Made by a program: the position numbers and the translations under genes
Notes under the pieces: model-generated
Seen by the model: only the letters and a program-made list of their open reading frames with translations
What the model was told of the DNA's origin: nothing
Database searches by the model: none
Shown here: positions 45,921-59,045 of the stretch, in pieces
Layout: each line of letters starts with the position of its first letter
Numbering within the stretch: the first letter of the stretch is position 1
Assembly: GCF_000160075.2 (NCBI RefSeq)
Contig: NZ_KI535340.1
Span: forward strand, 407,761-471,760
Origin: Abiotrophia defectiva ATCC 49176
Lineage (GTDB): Bacteria; Bacillota; Bacilli; Lactobacillales; Aerococcaceae
Length of the DNA stretch: 64,000 bases
Direction of reading: 5' to 3'

Positions 45921-45954
45921 AGAAAAGAGGCTAAAAACTTTGTTTTAGCCTCTT
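45921..45954 (-). terminator. Terminator of serS
   Basis: AAGAGGCTAAAA (45925-45936) pairs with TTTTAGCCTCTT (45943-45954), followed by UUUUC on the minus strand. Confidence 0.88.
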
Positions 45955-45962
45955 ACTATTTA

Positions 45963-47243
45963 TTATTTAGCCGGAATTTCGGTAATGCCATTCATGTATG
46001 GTACCAAGGCTTCAGGAATCTTAACAGAGCCGTCCGCTTGTTGGTAGTTTTCTAGGATGGCCACGAAGGTCCGCCCCACTGCCAAACCAGAGCCATTCAA
46101 GGTGTGAACATATTCCACCTTATCTTCTGCATTGCGGAAGCGGATTTTAGCACGACGAGCTTGGAAGTCACCGCAGTTTGAGCAAGAAGAAATTTCACGA
46201 TAAGTATCTTGGCCTGGAATCCAGACTTCTAAGTCATAAGTCTTAGTTGCTGAGAAGCCCATGTCACCAGTACATAAGGTAATGACACGGTATGGTAGCC
46301 CTAAGGCTTGTAAGATACCTTCAGCATTTTGGGTCATGCTCTCTAATTCCTCGAAGGAATGATCTGGATGCGCATATTTAACCATTTCCACCTTATTAAA
46401 TTGATGCAAACGAATGAGACCACGCGTATCACGACCTGCACTCCCCGCTTCAGAACGGAAAGAAGGACTCAAGGCAGTGAATTTAATTGGCAAGTTCTCA
46501 AGTGGTAAGATTTCATTAGCGTAATAATTAGTTAATGGTACTTCTGCTGTTGGAATCAAGGTCAAACCACGTTCGTCATTAACCCGGAAGGTGTCTTCCA
46601 CGAATTTAGGATATTGGCCAGTCCCGAACATAGATTGATCATTCACCATGTATGGCGGGATAATTTCTTGGTAGCCATTGTGTTGGGTATGAGTATCCAA
46701 CATAAAGTTATAGATGGCCCGCTCCAAGCGCGCCCCCAAGCCCTTGTAGAAGACAAAGCGACTACCTGACACCTTAGCCCCACGTTCAAAGTCGATAATA
46801 TCTAATTTTTCAGCGATTTCCCAGTGATTAAGTGGTGTAAAGTCGAATTCGCGTGGCGTGCCCCAGCGACGCACTTCCACGTTATCTTCTTCGTCGGCCC
46901 CCACTGGTACCCCTTCAGCTGGAAGGTTAGGCAAACGATGCTCGATGGCTTCTAAATCTGCTTCGATTTGAGCCAAGCGCTCGTCATCACGCTTAATACG
47001 ATCACCGATTTCTTTCATTTCAGCAATCTTATCATCTGCATTTTCCTTGTTACGTTTGAGTTGGGCGATTTCTCCAGACACTTGGTTACGGTATTGTTTA
47101 GCCCCTTCAACGTCAATCAAAAGTTCACGACGCTCACTATCTAGGCGGCGATAATTCTCCAATACCTCCCGATCTACACCACGAGTGGCTAATTTCTCTA
47201 CCACCCATTCAAATTGCTCACGCAATAATTTACGATCTAACAT
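45963..47243 (-). CDS. serS: Serine-tRNA ligase
   Basis: Class II synthetase, 426 residues, with the N-terminal coiled-coil arm (about 30-100) that grips the long variable arm of tRNA-Ser, motif 2 [25 protein letters not shown] (about 275-300) and motif 3 [18 protein letters not shown]-box leader upstream ties expression to uncharged tRNA-Ser. A tRNA-Ser gene (CGA) is at 15528. Confidence 0.98.
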   Translation of the reverse strand: MLDRKLLREQFEWVVEKLATRGVDREVLENYRRLDSERRELLIDVEGAKQYRNQVSGEIAQLKRNKENADDKIAEMKEIGDRIKRDDERLAQIEADLEAIEHRLPNLPAEGVPVGADEEDNVEVRRWGTPREFDFTPLNHWEIAEKLDIIDFERGAKVSGSRFVFYKGLGARLERAIYNFMLDTHTQHNGYQEIIPPYMVNDQSMFGTGQYPKFVEDTFRVNDERGLTLIPTAEVPLTNYYANEILPLENLPIKFTALSPSFRSEAGSAGRDTRGLIRLHQFNKVEMVKYAHPDHSFEELESMTQNAEGILQALGLPYRVITLCTGDMGFSATKTYDLEVWIPGQDTYREISSCSNCGDFQARRAKIRFRNAEDKVEYVHTLNGSGLAVGRTFVAILENYQQADGSVKIPEALVPYMNGITEIPAK

Positions 47244-47261
47244 CTCGTTTCCTCCTTTTAG

Positions 47262-47515
47262 TCAAATAACAAAAAGAGCCCTCGTCTTATTGGGACGAAA
47301 GGCTCTTCTTGGTTTCGCGGTACCACCCGATTTCAGGACATTATTCCTGCACTTAAGGCCTGTAACGGGGGCAACCGGCACTACTTGAGTCATAGGCTGC
47401 AGGGTTCTGGTGGATTCCAGGGCTAGTCCGTGATGATTCACACCAGCCATCATCTCTCTGAAGACGTCCTATCCTGTACTAGTCAAAACCGTCGCATCAT
47501 TTATCTGCTTCTATA
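47262..47515 (-). ncRNA. T-box leader of serS
   Basis: On the minus strand the invariant T-box sequence GGTGGTACCGCG (47316-47327) precedes a terminator stem GAGCCTTTCGTC / GACGAGGGCTC with a U-run (47271-47305). Upstream (to about 47515) lie the stem I and stem II/III regions with several hairpins. I cannot fix the specifier triplet with certainty. A possible promoter (TTGCGC, 16 bp, TAGTAT) lies at 47514-47541, next to the trmL stop. Confidence 0.92.
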
Positions 47516-47543
47516 CTATCACGAATCGGCTACTGGCGCAAGT

Positions 47544-48071
47544 CTACCAATTGAGATCGCGTGCCTTGTCCGTGTCACGATAGTGATGGGTGACATCCAA
47601 TCCCTCAAAAGCTTGTTGTCTTAAAGCTTCATAAATGACGATATTGGCTGTATTGGACAAATTCAAACTCCGAACATGCTGGTCATTCATCGGAATGCGC
47701 AAGCAGTCCGCCTTGCGTTCCTCCATCAAGTCAGCGGGCAAGCCGGTTGTTTCCTTACCAAAGAGGAAGAATTGCTCGCCAGCGCTATTTTGAGCTAGGT
47801 CTGCTTGGCAATAAATGCGAGGCGCAAACTTGGTAATCAAGTAGAGTGGTCGCTCACCCACAAAAGCTAAGAAATCCTCCAAACTTTCATGGTAGTGAAC
47901 TTCCACATGCTCCCAGTAATCTAAGCCGGCACGCTTAAGCATCTTATCGTCGGTCGAAAAACCCAGAGGCTTGATTAGATGGAGTGGCGTATTGGTAGCA
48001 GCGCAGGTTCTGGAAATATTTCCCGTGTTAGCCGGCATTAGCGGTTGATATAAGGCAATATGATTTTTCAT
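47544..48071 (-). CDS. trmL: tRNA (cytidine(34)-2'-O)-methyltransferase TrmL
   Basis: A 175-residue SPOUT-class methyltransferase that modifies the wobble base of leucine tRNAs. It shows the knot motifs NIALYQP-like start, PANTGNISRTCAAT, FLFGKETTGLP and IPMNDQHVRSLNLSNTANIVIYEALRQ. The upstream leader (48088-48111) contains an imperfect palindrome. It precedes the serS T-box in the same direction. Confidence 0.95.
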   Translation of the reverse strand: MKNHIALYQPLMPANTGNISRTCAATNTPLHLIKPLGFSTDDKMLKRAGLDYWEHVEVHYHESLEDFLAFVGERPLYLITKFAPRIYCQADLAQNSAGEQFFLFGKETTGLPADLMEERKADCLRIPMNDQHVRSLNLSNTANIVIYEALRQQAFEGLDVTHHYRDTDKARDLNW

Positions 48072-48110
48072 AGGCTCTCCTTCTCAGTGGGCGCCTCTAG
48101 AGGTCGCCAC

Positions 48111-48144
48111 AAAAAATCCCGCTGCCAAGAACTGACTAGCGGGA
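48111..48144 (-). terminator. Terminator of rplY
   Basis: TCCCGCT (48117-48123) pairs with AGCGGGA (48138-48144), followed by UUUUUU on the minus strand. Confidence 0.82.
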
Positions 48145-48158
48145 CTTATCATTTAAAA

Positions 48159-48437
48159 TTAAGCGAGTTTGAAGTCTACGCTGTAGATTTCGTCTGACAA
48201 AGCAGCCTTGTTAACAGCTTTAACGACAACATTTTCTTTCTTGCCGTCGAATTCTAATTCAAAAGCTTGGCTCAAACCTTGAGTTTTCAAGACAACGTCG
48301 AGTTCACGACGGTTAACTGTTAAAGAAACAGCCTCTGAACCTTTCCCGTATAAAGTTGCTGGAACTAACCCAGCTTCACGTACTTTTTTAGCTGAGCCAG
48401 AGCCCACTTTTTCGCGTAATTCTGCTTTTAATGACAT
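48159..48437 (-). CDS. rplY: Ribosomal protein bL25 (short form)
   Basis: A 92-residue 5S rRNA-binding protein of the short L25 type, without the CTC/TL5 C-terminal domain usual in many Firmicutes. The family pattern MSLKAELREKVGSGSAKKVREAG-like start and VPATLYGKG is present. ATG 48437 follows AGGAG; a longer frame begins nine codons upstream through the leader. Monocistronic. Confidence 0.9.
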   Translation of the reverse strand: MSLKAELREKVGSGSAKKVREAGLVPATLYGKGSEAVSLTVNRRELDVVLKTQGLSQAFELEFDGKKENVVVKAVNKAALSDEIYSVDFKLA

Positions 48438-48600
48438 GGTATTTAAAACTCCTTTTGCTTGCATTTTTTTATAAAGCGACTAGCGCTTTTTATTGGCATA
48501 ATGGTATCTTACCAAAAAACGGCACAAATTGCTAGCTTATTCTACCCTTTTTTTATACAATAGTACTAGTTTTGTGCTCAGACAAGGTGGTGATTCCTCA

Positions 48601-49116
48601 ATGAAACGGTTATTTAGCTTATTAAAACCTTTTGATTACCTGATCATTTTAGGGGTCATTGCCTTATCTTTCTTGCCCAATATCCTGACCTTCTACCACT
48701 ATCAAGGCTTGAATAAACCTGAGGTAGTCAGCCAAGCTACTGAATGGTCCAGCACTAAGGAAGCACCTGCATCTTCCTCCACCTATGCCCTCATCAAAAT
48801 AGACGGCAAGGAAGTGGACCGTTTCGACCTCTTTGAGGACGCTCCTCATGAAGAGAAAACCTACTACCCACATCCGGGACAGTATAACATTATTGAGCGT
48901 GATGGCAAACGAATTCGCGTGCGCGAAGATAACAGCCCTGATCAAATTGCGGTTAAAACAAGTTGGGTGGGCCGACCAGGTCAGGTTTCCATTTGCTTGC
49001 CCCACGGACTCATTATCGAGATTCATGGCGAACGTTCAACCGGTGGCCGCACTGACGCTAGTCAATCAACTAGCACTAGTTCAAGCCAAGAAGAAGAATT
49101 AGTCTTACCAAAATAA
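48601..49116 (+). CDS. NusG domain II-containing membrane-anchored protein
   Basis: A 171-residue protein with one N-terminal membrane helix (about 13-31, LIILGVIALSFLPNILTFY), an extracytoplasmic Ser-rich linker and a NusG_II-type beta domain with YALIKIDGKEVDRFDL and a CLPHGLIIEIHG end. Such proteins are common next to fmn-binding/isoprenoid genes in Firmicutes; their role is unknown. A Ser/Gln/Glu-rich tail ends the protein. GGTGGTG precedes the ATG. Confidence 0.88.
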   Translation: MKRLFSLLKPFDYLIILGVIALSFLPNILTFYHYQGLNKPEVVSQATEWSSTKEAPASSSTYALIKIDGKEVDRFDLFEDAPHEEKTYYPHPGQYNIIERDGKRIRVREDNSPDQIAVKTSWVGRPGQVSICLPHGLIIEIHGERSTGGRTDASQSTSTSSSQEEELVLPK

Positions 49117-49143
49117 GGACTGGAAGTTTTCCAGTCCTTTTTG
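49116..49143. terminator. Terminator between the NusG-II gene and the glycosylase gene
   Basis: AAGGACTGGAA (49116-49126) pairs with TTCCAGTCCTT (49130-49140), loop GTT, then UUUUUG. It lies between convergent genes. Confidence 0.9.
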
Positions 49144-49144
49144 T

Positions 49145-49729
49145 CTACTTTAGGATAGCCTGGACTAGTTTTTGTAAATCCGGCACCACTTCTTGCTCAA
49201 ACCAGGGGTGTTGTTTCAACCAACGTTGGTTGAGAGGTGAAGGATGGACTAAGGGAAAATAGTCCGGCAGGTAGTCCTGATAATGGGCGACTGTTTCTGT
49301 CAGATTGCTTCTTTTGCTCTTAGCCAAATAATAGTCCTGGGCATAACGGCCAACTAATAGAGTCAATCTAACCTCCGGTAATTGAGCTAAGATCTGAGGA
49401 TGCCACTTAGCTGCAAAGCCCTTACGAGGTGGCAAATCACCGGATTTGCCTTTACCTGGATAATAGAAGTCCATGGGAAGAATTGCCAAAAGGTCAGAAT
49501 CATAGAAAGTCGAACGATTCATTCCCAACCATTCTCGCAAGCGGTCACCAGAGCGATCATCCCAAGGTCGACCGGCTTCTTGAGTAGCTAAGCCCGGGGC
49601 TTGGCCCACAATCACTAGGCGAGCGGCTTTAGGTGCCGTAAAAAGCGGTTCAATCCCCGCCTTGCTATAAGCCTGGTTTTCTGGCGCTTGCATGATGGCA
49701 TCGCGAATCCCTAAATTTTCTCTCACCAT
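49145..49729 (-). CDS. Uracil-DNA glycosylase superfamily protein
   Basis: A 194-residue UDG-fold protein with motif 1 VGQAPGLATQE (about 40-50), a D-D-R-S-G-D-R-L-R-E-W-L segment and motif 2 HPSPLNQRW (about 162-170). This matches the family-4-like/uracil-DNA glycosylase group used in base excision repair, though no four-Cys cluster is visible. It is upstream in the same direction of nothing else, 12 bp after YfiH. Confidence 0.88.
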   Translation of the reverse strand: MVRENLGIRDAIMQAPENQAYSKAGIEPLFTAPKAARLVIVGQAPGLATQEAGRPWDDRSGDRLREWLGMNRSTFYDSDLLAILPMDFYYPGKGKSGDLPPRKGFAAKWHPQILAQLPEVRLTLLVGRYAQDYYLAKSKRSNLTETVAHYQDYLPDYFPLVHPSPLNQRWLKQHPWFEQEVVPDLQKLVQAILK

Positions 49730-49741
49730 TTTTCCCTCCTC

Positions 49742-50503
49742 TTAGGATTTCAGATAGGCGACAACCGCATTAAGACCATAGCCATCTCTTCCATCGCGCC
49801 GATACGAATGACAACCTAAGGCTTGTTTAGTCGATACAGCCACGTCATACTGTTGTTCCAAAGGAACCCCCATGGCGAGGAAACGCTCCTTATTAATTCC
49901 TTTGGTATCTATGAGCCAGTGATGCTCATCCTCCTGCTTGAAGGCCTGGGGATGACTCGCTTCTAGGGGTTGGAAGCGACGATAGACATCTTCCTGTACC
50001 TGAAAATCTTCCATGCTAAGGGCGGGCCCGTAGGCAATCAGCAGATTAGATGGCCTCACATCATATTGGCTCATCATAACTTCTAAGGCTTTTTGGCCAA
50101 TCGATTGGAGTGTGCCCGGCCAGCCAGAATGAACTAGGGCAAACACCTTTTTAACCGGGTCAAAGAGAATAATGGGAATACAGTCCGCAATCTTGACCAT
50201 TAAGGCCAAATCGCTTGCCTCCGTTACCAAGCCGTCGTAGTCGCCTAGAGTCCGCAAGCCCCATCCCGTCCCCAATTGGCCAGCCCTTACTTGGCAGATA
50301 TCAGCTCCGTGAACCTGGTGCACCTCCGCCAGGGGCATATCCGCTTTTAGAAAAGTTCGATTGACAACTTCTACGGACGCCTCCTTAAAATCAGGTTTAA
50401 AATTAAGCGGCTTACCAATAAAACGATGCTCCAAGCCCGCTTCAAGCAAGGCTGGCACCGTGTAGTAGTCGTAGTCAGACCCCTTTATATACTCGTAATC
50501 CAT
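49742..50503 (-). CDS. YfiH/LACC1-type purine nucleoside phosphorylase (polyphenol oxidase family)
   Basis: A 253-residue DUF152 protein with the zinc-site residues in VHQVHGADICQV, MVKIADCIPIILFDP and ALVHSGWPGTLQSIG, and a C-terminal KQALGCHSYRRDG. Family members cleave adenosine and other purine nucleosides; older annotations call them laccase-like. ATG 50503 is preferred (8 nt from the AGGAAAGGAG site) over 50509. It starts 16 bp after the gene at 50520 and likely shares its transcript. Confidence 0.9.
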   Translation of the reverse strand: MDYEYIKGSDYDYYTVPALLEAGLEHRFIGKPLNFKPDFKEASVEVVNRTFLKADMPLAEVHQVHGADICQVRAGQLGTGWGLRTLGDYDGLVTEASDLALMVKIADCIPIILFDPVKKVFALVHSGWPGTLQSIGQKALEVMMSQYDVRPSNLLIAYGPALSMEDFQVQEDVYRRFQPLEASHPQAFKQEDEHHWLIDTKGINKERFLAMGVPLEQQYDVAVSTKQALGCHSYRRDGRDGYGLNAVVAYLKS

Positions 50504-50519
50504 TCCCATGTCTCCTTTC

Positions 50520-51167
50520 CTAGCTTTGAGTCACTTGGTAAAGGGGCCAAAAGCCAGCTACTGCCTTAACTAAGTCCTCAACCAAATCTTCTAAGTCGCT
50601 ATAGTCCGACAATGGCTGCATATCTTGACGCAATAGCACCTTTCGTACCTGCCCGGCCTCATAGGCTTGTACCAGCTCTTGCCGGTGATCTTCACTTGTG
50701 GTCATGCGTCGTGTTTGCTTATCCGAGTCCTGAACCCAATAATAGGCATCTTGTGGTGCTGGTACTTCTAAGATTCGCGCCTGTTGGGCTAGCGTCTGCT
50801 CTTGGCGACTTCGTTCAATAAAACTTAACTCCAAGCAGACGGTAAGCGCCCCTTGATCCGAAACTAACCGCAGGGCAAAGCTTGGACTAGCCGAGCGATT
50901 TTCGGGCGGAAAATAATAGACCCAAAAATGAGGTCGAGCCACTTGAGCTTGATTCATCCAGGCACTTACTCGCCCCTGAGTCCAATCTGGAAAAGCTTGC
51001 CCAAAGGCAGTCGCCAATTTCGAAAAAGCCTGCCGGGCCGCTTGGCCACTTCTTTTGAGGTTTTCCATGTCCTCAATTTCTATTGGATTATCTAGTTTAG
51101 CCGGATTACGATAGTGCTGACCTTGATAAGTCAGATAGTCTGTCAGCGACTGTACCCACTTCATCAT
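50520..51167 (-). CDS. Hypothetical protein, 215 residues
   Basis: No family recognised with confidence. It is cytoplasmic (no signal or helix) with a distinctive ARPHFWVYYFPPENRSASPSFALRLV segment and LTVCLELSFIERSRQEQTLA near the middle. It precedes yfiH by 16 bp in the same direction. The two ATGs of MMKWVQ are both close to an AAAAGGGGAGTG site. Confidence 0.72.
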   Translation of the reverse strand: MMKWVQSLTDYLTYQGQHYRNPAKLDNPIEIEDMENLKRSGQAARQAFSKLATAFGQAFPDWTQGRVSAWMNQAQVARPHFWVYYFPPENRSASPSFALRLVSDQGALTVCLELSFIERSRQEQTLAQQARILEVPAPQDAYYWVQDSDKQTRRMTTSEDHRQELVQAYEAGQVRKVLLRQDMQPLSDYSDLEDLVEDLVKAVAGFWPLYQVTQS

Positions 51168-51237
51168 TTCACTCCCCTTTTACCCTATTATATCAAATTA
51201 TGACTTAGTCCCCCTAGCTTGGCGCTTCAAAATTACA

Positions 51238-51271
51238 AAAGACACGACCAAAGGAGAAAGGTCGTGTCTTT
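51238..51271 (-). terminator. Terminator at the end of the sialic-acid operon
   Basis: AAAGACACGACC (51238-51249) pairs with GGTCGTGTCTTT (51260-51271), followed on the minus strand by UUUUG. It lies about 45 bp after the sialidase stop. Confidence 0.85.
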
Positions 51272-51317
51272 AATTCGTTATGCTCCAAAGGGTGAGCCTA
51301 CCCCCGAGCTATCAAGA

Positions 51318-54785
<3,468 letters not shown>

Positions 54786-54815
54786 TAGTAGTCAGGTCTT
54801 GCATAGTGTGAGTGA

Positions 54816-55733
54816 TTATTTAACAAATTCCGCCCGAGCGGCTTGGATCATGGCGTGCGCCTTGTCAACAACAGCTAGGTCTTCTGGCCCAACACCCGTT
54901 AATGGTGGACGAACAGAACCACAGTTGAGGCCTTCGCGCTTGAGGATTTCTTTCTGTACGGCATAGAGGTTAGCTTTACCACTGACCAAGGTGAAGATGA
55001 TTTCATCAATGCGGCCTTGGATAGTGAAGGCTAGGGCTAAATCGCCTGCTTCTAGGGCTGCATTAGCTGCTAAGAAGAGTTCTGGCATTACCCCATAGGT
55101 ACCACCAATCCCCCCGTCAGCCCCCATAACACGACCACCAATGAATTGCTCGTCTGGACCGTTGAAGACAACGACTTCACGATCACCAGCCGTCAATTTC
55201 CAAGTGATTAAGTCTTGAACTGGCATAGAAGAGTTCTTAACCCCAATCACTTTAGGATTTTCCAACATGGACTTGAACATGCTAGGAGTCAAGGCATAAC
55301 CTGATAGTTGCGGAATGTTGTAAATGATGAAGTCAAGCTCTGTGGCATCAATCATAGCATTCCAGTAATCCTTGATTGAATGTTCTGGTAGGCGGAAGTA
55401 AATTGGTGGAATCGCCGCTAAGGCATCTACCCCTAGGCTTTCCGCATGCTTAGCTAAGTCAACTGAATCACGTGTAGAGGTAGCCGCGACGTGGGCAATG
55501 ATGGTCATCTTGCCACCAACTGCCTTCATGACATTTTCTAAAACTTGTTTGCGCTCTTCCACATTTTGGTAGATACATTCGCCAGATGAACCGCCAACGT
55601 AGAGACCTTTGACCCCTACTTCTAGATAATGTTTGGCAAGTGCTTGGGTGCGTTCTGGACTGATATTGCCTTCATCGTCATAGCAGGCATAGAAGGCTGG
55701 GATAATTCCTTTGTACTTATCGAATTTTGACAC
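54816..55733 (-). CDS. nanA: N-acetylneuraminate lyase
   Basis: A 305-residue class I aldolase that splits N-acetylneuraminate to ManNAc and pyruvate. It has the GxSGE substrate motif in GGSSGECIYQN (about 48), the catalytic Tyr in IIYNIPQLSGY (about 137) and the Schiff-base Lys in VIGVKNSS (about 165). It is the ninth gene of the nan operon and precedes the sialidase gene. Confidence 0.96.
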   Translation of the reverse strand: MSKFDKYKGIIPAFYACYDDEGNISPERTQALAKHYLEVGVKGLYVGGSSGECIYQNVEERKQVLENVMKAVGGKMTIIAHVAATSTRDSVDLAKHAESLGVDALAAIPPIYFRLPEHSIKDYWNAMIDATELDFIIYNIPQLSGYALTPSMFKSMLENPKVIGVKNSSMPVQDLITWKLTAGDREVVVFNGPDEQFIGGRVMGADGGIGGTYGVMPELFLAANAALEAGDLALAFTIQGRIDEIIFTLVSGKANLYAVQKEILKREGLNCGSVRPPLTGVGPEDLAVVDKAHAMIQAARAEFVK

Positions 55734-55750
55734 GTTTAAGACTCCTTTGG

Positions 55751-56194
55751 TTATGCAACCGGTAATTTTATGACTAACTTTTTATAGGTGCTGGCCTGAC
55801 CTAAATGACGGGCAGGCTTATGAGCATCTTCTGGAAAAACCACACAGGCTTGTCCAGGGTAGAGTTTAACAATGGTTTGGATTGGACCGTCTAAAAAGGC
55901 AATGTCCTTTTCGGCATCGTAGGCGGTGACTTCATTCAGCTGACATGTCGGGGCCACAATGAGATATTCATGTCCTTCTAGCGGCACATGGATATCTAAC
56001 CATTTCCGATGGGCCTCATAATGCGATGCATCAACCGCACCCAGCTCTCCATCTTGAATGAAGAAGTAGCCACCCTCGAAATCATAACGGCCGATAGCTT
56101 CTTGAGCTAAGCCATTGAATGTATCGAGTGCTGCTTTAATGTGGGGAATACGATCGCTGTATGCTTGAAGACCTTGTAATTGATCTACAATCAT
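55751..56194 (-). CDS. YhcH/YjgK/YiaL family (DUF386) protein
   Basis: A 147-residue cupin-like protein. Its relatives in nan operons are proposed sialic-acid anomerases or processing enzymes. Metal-ligand-type residues occur in EAHRKWLDIHVPLEGHEYL and PEDAHKPARH. It sits between the small membrane protein and the lyase gene, 17 bp before the latter's start. Confidence 0.88.
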   Translation of the reverse strand: MIVDQLQGLQAYSDRIPHIKAALDTFNGLAQEAIGRYDFEGGYFFIQDGELGAVDASHYEAHRKWLDIHVPLEGHEYLIVAPTCQLNEVTAYDAEKDIAFLDGPIQTIVKLYPGQACVVFPEDAHKPARHLGQASTYKKLVIKLPVA

Positions 56195-56223
56195 CTTTTC
56201 ACCTCCTCTTTGCCAACAACAGT

Positions 56224-56547
56224 TTATTTATCGGTATCTAAGGCTTCTTCGCGAGGATCGTGTAGGGGTCGCCCGCGTCGAATGAGAAAGAGTACCAGAT
56301 TATAGGTAACACTAGCCGCTACAATTGGCATATAGGTAAAGAGGTAATTCTGTAGGAACATGTCTGCCGTAAATTGTTTTAAGGCGACCATTCCCATGAG
56401 AATAATAATGGCTACCGCATTGATTATGAGTGGCGCAGTATAGTAACGCTTGGCTACTCGGTTAATCAGGTAGGTTGCCAAGACTGACAAGCCCATGAAG
56501 AAGATTCCATAGAAGAACCAGCCAATAATCAGTTGCTCCAGGGTCAT
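56224..56547 (-). CDS. Small membrane protein of the nan operon, unknown function
   Basis: A 107-residue protein with about three to four membrane helices (first near 8-26, then 38-55, then 67-88) and a charged C-terminus containing RRGRPLHDPREEA. I do not recognise a family. Its position between nanE and the YhcH-like gene suggests a sialic-acid role, for example accessory transport or processing. Confidence 0.75.
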   Translation of the reverse strand: MTLEQLIIGWFFYGIFFMGLSVLATYLINRVAKRYYTAPLIINAVAIIILMGMVALKQFTADMFLQNYLFTYMPIVAASVTYNLVLFLIRRGRPLHDPREEALDTDK

Positions 56548-56579
56548 ATCAGGCCCTCCTTTCTCTTTCTCGCTTTTCT

Positions 56580-57266
56580 TTAGTTTACTACGCTAACGAA
56601 GCGTTTAGCAATTTCTAGTGGTCGTGTAATAGCGCCACCTACAACAGCTGTGTGAATCCCTTGGGCGAAAGCTGTCGCTAGGTCTTCTGGTGTATGAATC
56701 TTACCTTCAGCCACGATTGGAGTATGGGTTTGTTCCACTAAGGCTTTCATTAGCTCAAAGTTAGGGCCAGTGGTTTGGCCTTCCGTATACGGCGTATAAC
56801 CATTCATTGTGGTCCCAATCAAGTCAAAACCTAGGCGTTCAGCATTCAGTCCCTCTTCCAAAGTGGAAATATCGGCCATCAGCAGTTGATTAGGGTATTT
56901 GGCTTTGATTTGAGCGATGAACTCATCCAAAGTCTCCCCAGCTCGCTCACGTAAGGTAGCATCTAGGGCAATAATATCAGAACCAACTGCTACTAACTCA
57001 TCCACTTCTTGCATGGTGGCGGTAATGTAGGAACCATAGCCTGGATAAGCTCGTTTAATAATCCCAATCACTGGCACATCAAAGGCTTCCTTAATCTGGG
57101 CAATATCTGTAACCCCTTGAGCCCGGATACCGACGGCTCCAGCTTCAATAGCTGCTTTGGCCATGAGAACCATGACCCCACCTTCTTCTCGGTAGAGCGG
57201 TTCGCCAGGTAAAGCCTGACAGGAAATAATTAGTTTTCCTTTTAATCGTTCAATCGTTGGATGCAT
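56580..57266 (-). CDS. nanE: N-acetylmannosamine-6-phosphate 2-epimerase
   Basis: Converts ManNAc-6-P to GlcNAc-6-P. A 228-residue TIM barrel with [12 protein letters not shown] near the start, [19 protein letters not shown] (about 69-87), [10 protein letters not shown] and [17 protein letters not shown] place the start at ATG 57266, although GTG 57275, which overlaps the permease stop by one base, is also possible. Confidence 0.95.
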   Translation of the reverse strand: MHPTIERLKGKLIISCQALPGEPLYREEGGVMVLMAKAAIEAGAVGIRAQGVTDIAQIKEAFDVPVIGIIKRAYPGYGSYITATMQEVDELVAVGSDIIALDATLRERAGETLDEFIAQIKAKYPNQLLMADISTLEEGLNAERLGFDLIGTTMNGYTPYTEGQTTGPNFELMKALVEQTHTPIVAEGKIHTPEDLATAFAQGIHTAVVGGAITRPLEIAKRFVSVVN

Positions 57267-57274
57267 TTTGCTCA

Positions 57275-58108
57275 CTATCCTTTCACCGCCCCGACCGTAA
57301 TACCTTGGGCAAAGAAGCTTTGGAACATCAGGAAGACAATAATCATTGGCAAGGAAGCCAAGAGCGCGCCAGCCATGAGGACCCCATAGTTAAGTGAGAA
57401 CTCAGCAGATTGAGCCATAGACGCCAAACCTAAAGGCAAAGTCTTCATTGTTTCTGAGTTAGTGAATACCAATTGAGAGAAATAGTCATTCCAAGAGGAA
57501 ATGAAGGTGAAGATAGCCAAGGCACCAATACCTGGTTTAACAATTGGTAAGACGATATTGACGAATTTCTTGATTTCACCACATCCGTCAATGTCTGCAG
57601 ATTCTAAGAGAGAATCAGGTACAGAGTGGGAGAATTGCTTCATGAGAAAGATCCCGAAGGGCCAACCGACAGCCGGCAAAATCAAGGCGCGGTAGGTATC
57701 CATGAGTTTAAGATCCGTAATCAATTGAAGCAAAGGAATCAAGATAACTTGTTTTGGCAAGGCCATGGCCGCGATAAATACGGCAAAGAGTAAGCCAGCG
57801 CCTGGGAAACGTTTCTTAGCTAAGGCATAGCCTGCTAAGGAAGCAGTCGTGCAGACCAAGATGGTTGTTACCACTGAAACGAATACAGAGTTGAAGAACC
57901 AACGTGCAGTCAACGGCACTAGGAGTGATTTGAAGTTATCTAAAGTTGGGCTCATCGGGAACCATTCTGGCGGGATGGCAATGGCGACGTCTTGAACCTT
58001 AAAGGCACCTGTTGCAATCCAATAGAATGGGAAGATGAAGAAAATGGTCAAGAATGCCAACAATGTGAAGGAAATAATGTTGTAGAGACCGAATTTTTTG
58101 AATTCCAT
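57275..58108 (-). CDS. Sialic acid ABC transporter permease (second)
   Basis: A 277-residue carbohydrate ABC (CUT1) permease with six helices and the EAA loop [21 protein letters not shown] near residue 190. It pairs with the permease at 58128 and the binding protein at 59231; no ATPase gene is present, so a shared MsmK-type ATPase is implied. Overlaps the nanE start region. Confidence 0.92.
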   Translation of the reverse strand: MEFKKFGLYNIISFTLLAFLTIFFIFPFYWIATGAFKVQDVAIAIPPEWFPMSPTLDNFKSLLVPLTARWFFNSVFVSVVTTILVCTTASLAGYALAKKRFPGAGLLFAVFIAAMALPKQVILIPLLQLITDLKLMDTYRALILPAVGWPFGIFLMKQFSHSVPDSLLESADIDGCGEIKKFVNIVLPIVKPGIGALAIFTFISSWNDYFSQLVFTNSETMKTLPLGLASMAQSAEFSLNYGVLMAGALLASLPMIIVFLMFQSFFAQGITVGAVKG

Positions 58109-58127
58109 GTTAAATCGTCACCTCTTC

Positions 58128-59009
58128 CTAATCAATATCGCGGTTGAAGTATTTGTATTGAACAGCCGAGATTAAAGCAATAATCAAGGCTAGCACAACA
58201 CCCCATGCAGAGGCTTGGCCAAAGGATTGCTGCTTAATCCCCATCTCGTAGACTTGGTACATGATGGTGCTTGTTGCATAGTTAGGACCACCAGAAGTCA
58301 TCAATTGGATTAAGGCAAAGATTTGGAAACTGTTGATGGTGGTTGTCACCACGATATAAAGGGTCGTTGGCATAATCAAAGGCCAAATAATATTTTTGAA
58401 GATGGTCCAGTTGTTGGCACCGTCAATCTTTGCAGACTCGAGCAGTTCCACAGGAACGTTCCCTAAAGCTGCAATATAGAGAATAATTGGCTGACCAATA
58501 CTGGTCGTAATCAGAACGGCAATGACTGCATAAATAGCAGTAGAGGCATTCCCTAACCATTGGACATTCCCTTCAATGACATGCATGGATTTAAGAATAT
58601 AGTTGAGAATCCCAAAGTCAGGGTTATAAATCCACAACCATACCACTGTAATCGAAACAACTGAGGATACAGCTGGCAAGTAGAAAACGCCACGGAAGAA
58701 GCTCCGTACATGTGCTGATTTGTTATAGATGTTGATGGCGATGAAGAGTGATAGGACTACTACGATTGGCACTGCAATCGCTACGATAAAAATAGTGTTA
58801 CTTAAGGACTTGATAAAAGTCTGATCGCCTAAGAGCTTAGTGTAGTTGTCTAAGCCTACAAAGCTAACTCTACGCCCTCTATACTTGAGCAAGGACATGT
58901 AAATCCCGCGTAACATTGGATAGAGTACGAAAGTCAGGAAGAAGGCCATAGCAGGTGCAATGAAAAGATAGGCGCTAAAGTCATACTTTCTTCTTAATTT
59001 GGCTAACAT
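58128..59009 (-). CDS. Sialic acid ABC transporter permease (first)
   Basis: A 293-residue CUT1 permease with six helices and EAA loop ELLESAKIDGANNWTIFKNIIWPL near residue 198. It follows the structured spacer after the binding protein gene, so its expression may be lower than that of the binding protein. Gene order matches streptococcal sat/nan loci. Confidence 0.92.
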   Translation of the reverse strand: MLAKLRRKYDFSAYLFIAPAMAFFLTFVLYPMLRGIYMSLLKYRGRRVSFVGLDNYTKLLGDQTFIKSLSNTIFIVAIAVPIVVVLSLFIAINIYNKSAHVRSFFRGVFYLPAVSSVVSITVVWLWIYNPDFGILNYILKSMHVIEGNVQWLGNASTAIYAVIAVLITTSIGQPIILYIAALGNVPVELLESAKIDGANNWTIFKNIIWPLIMPTTLYIVVTTTINSFQIFALIQLMTSGGPNYATSTIMYQVYEMGIKQQSFGQASAWGVVLALIIALISAVQYKYFNRDID

Positions 59010-59045
59010 AGAGATCTCCTTTCGAGAGAATAATTCATAATAAAA

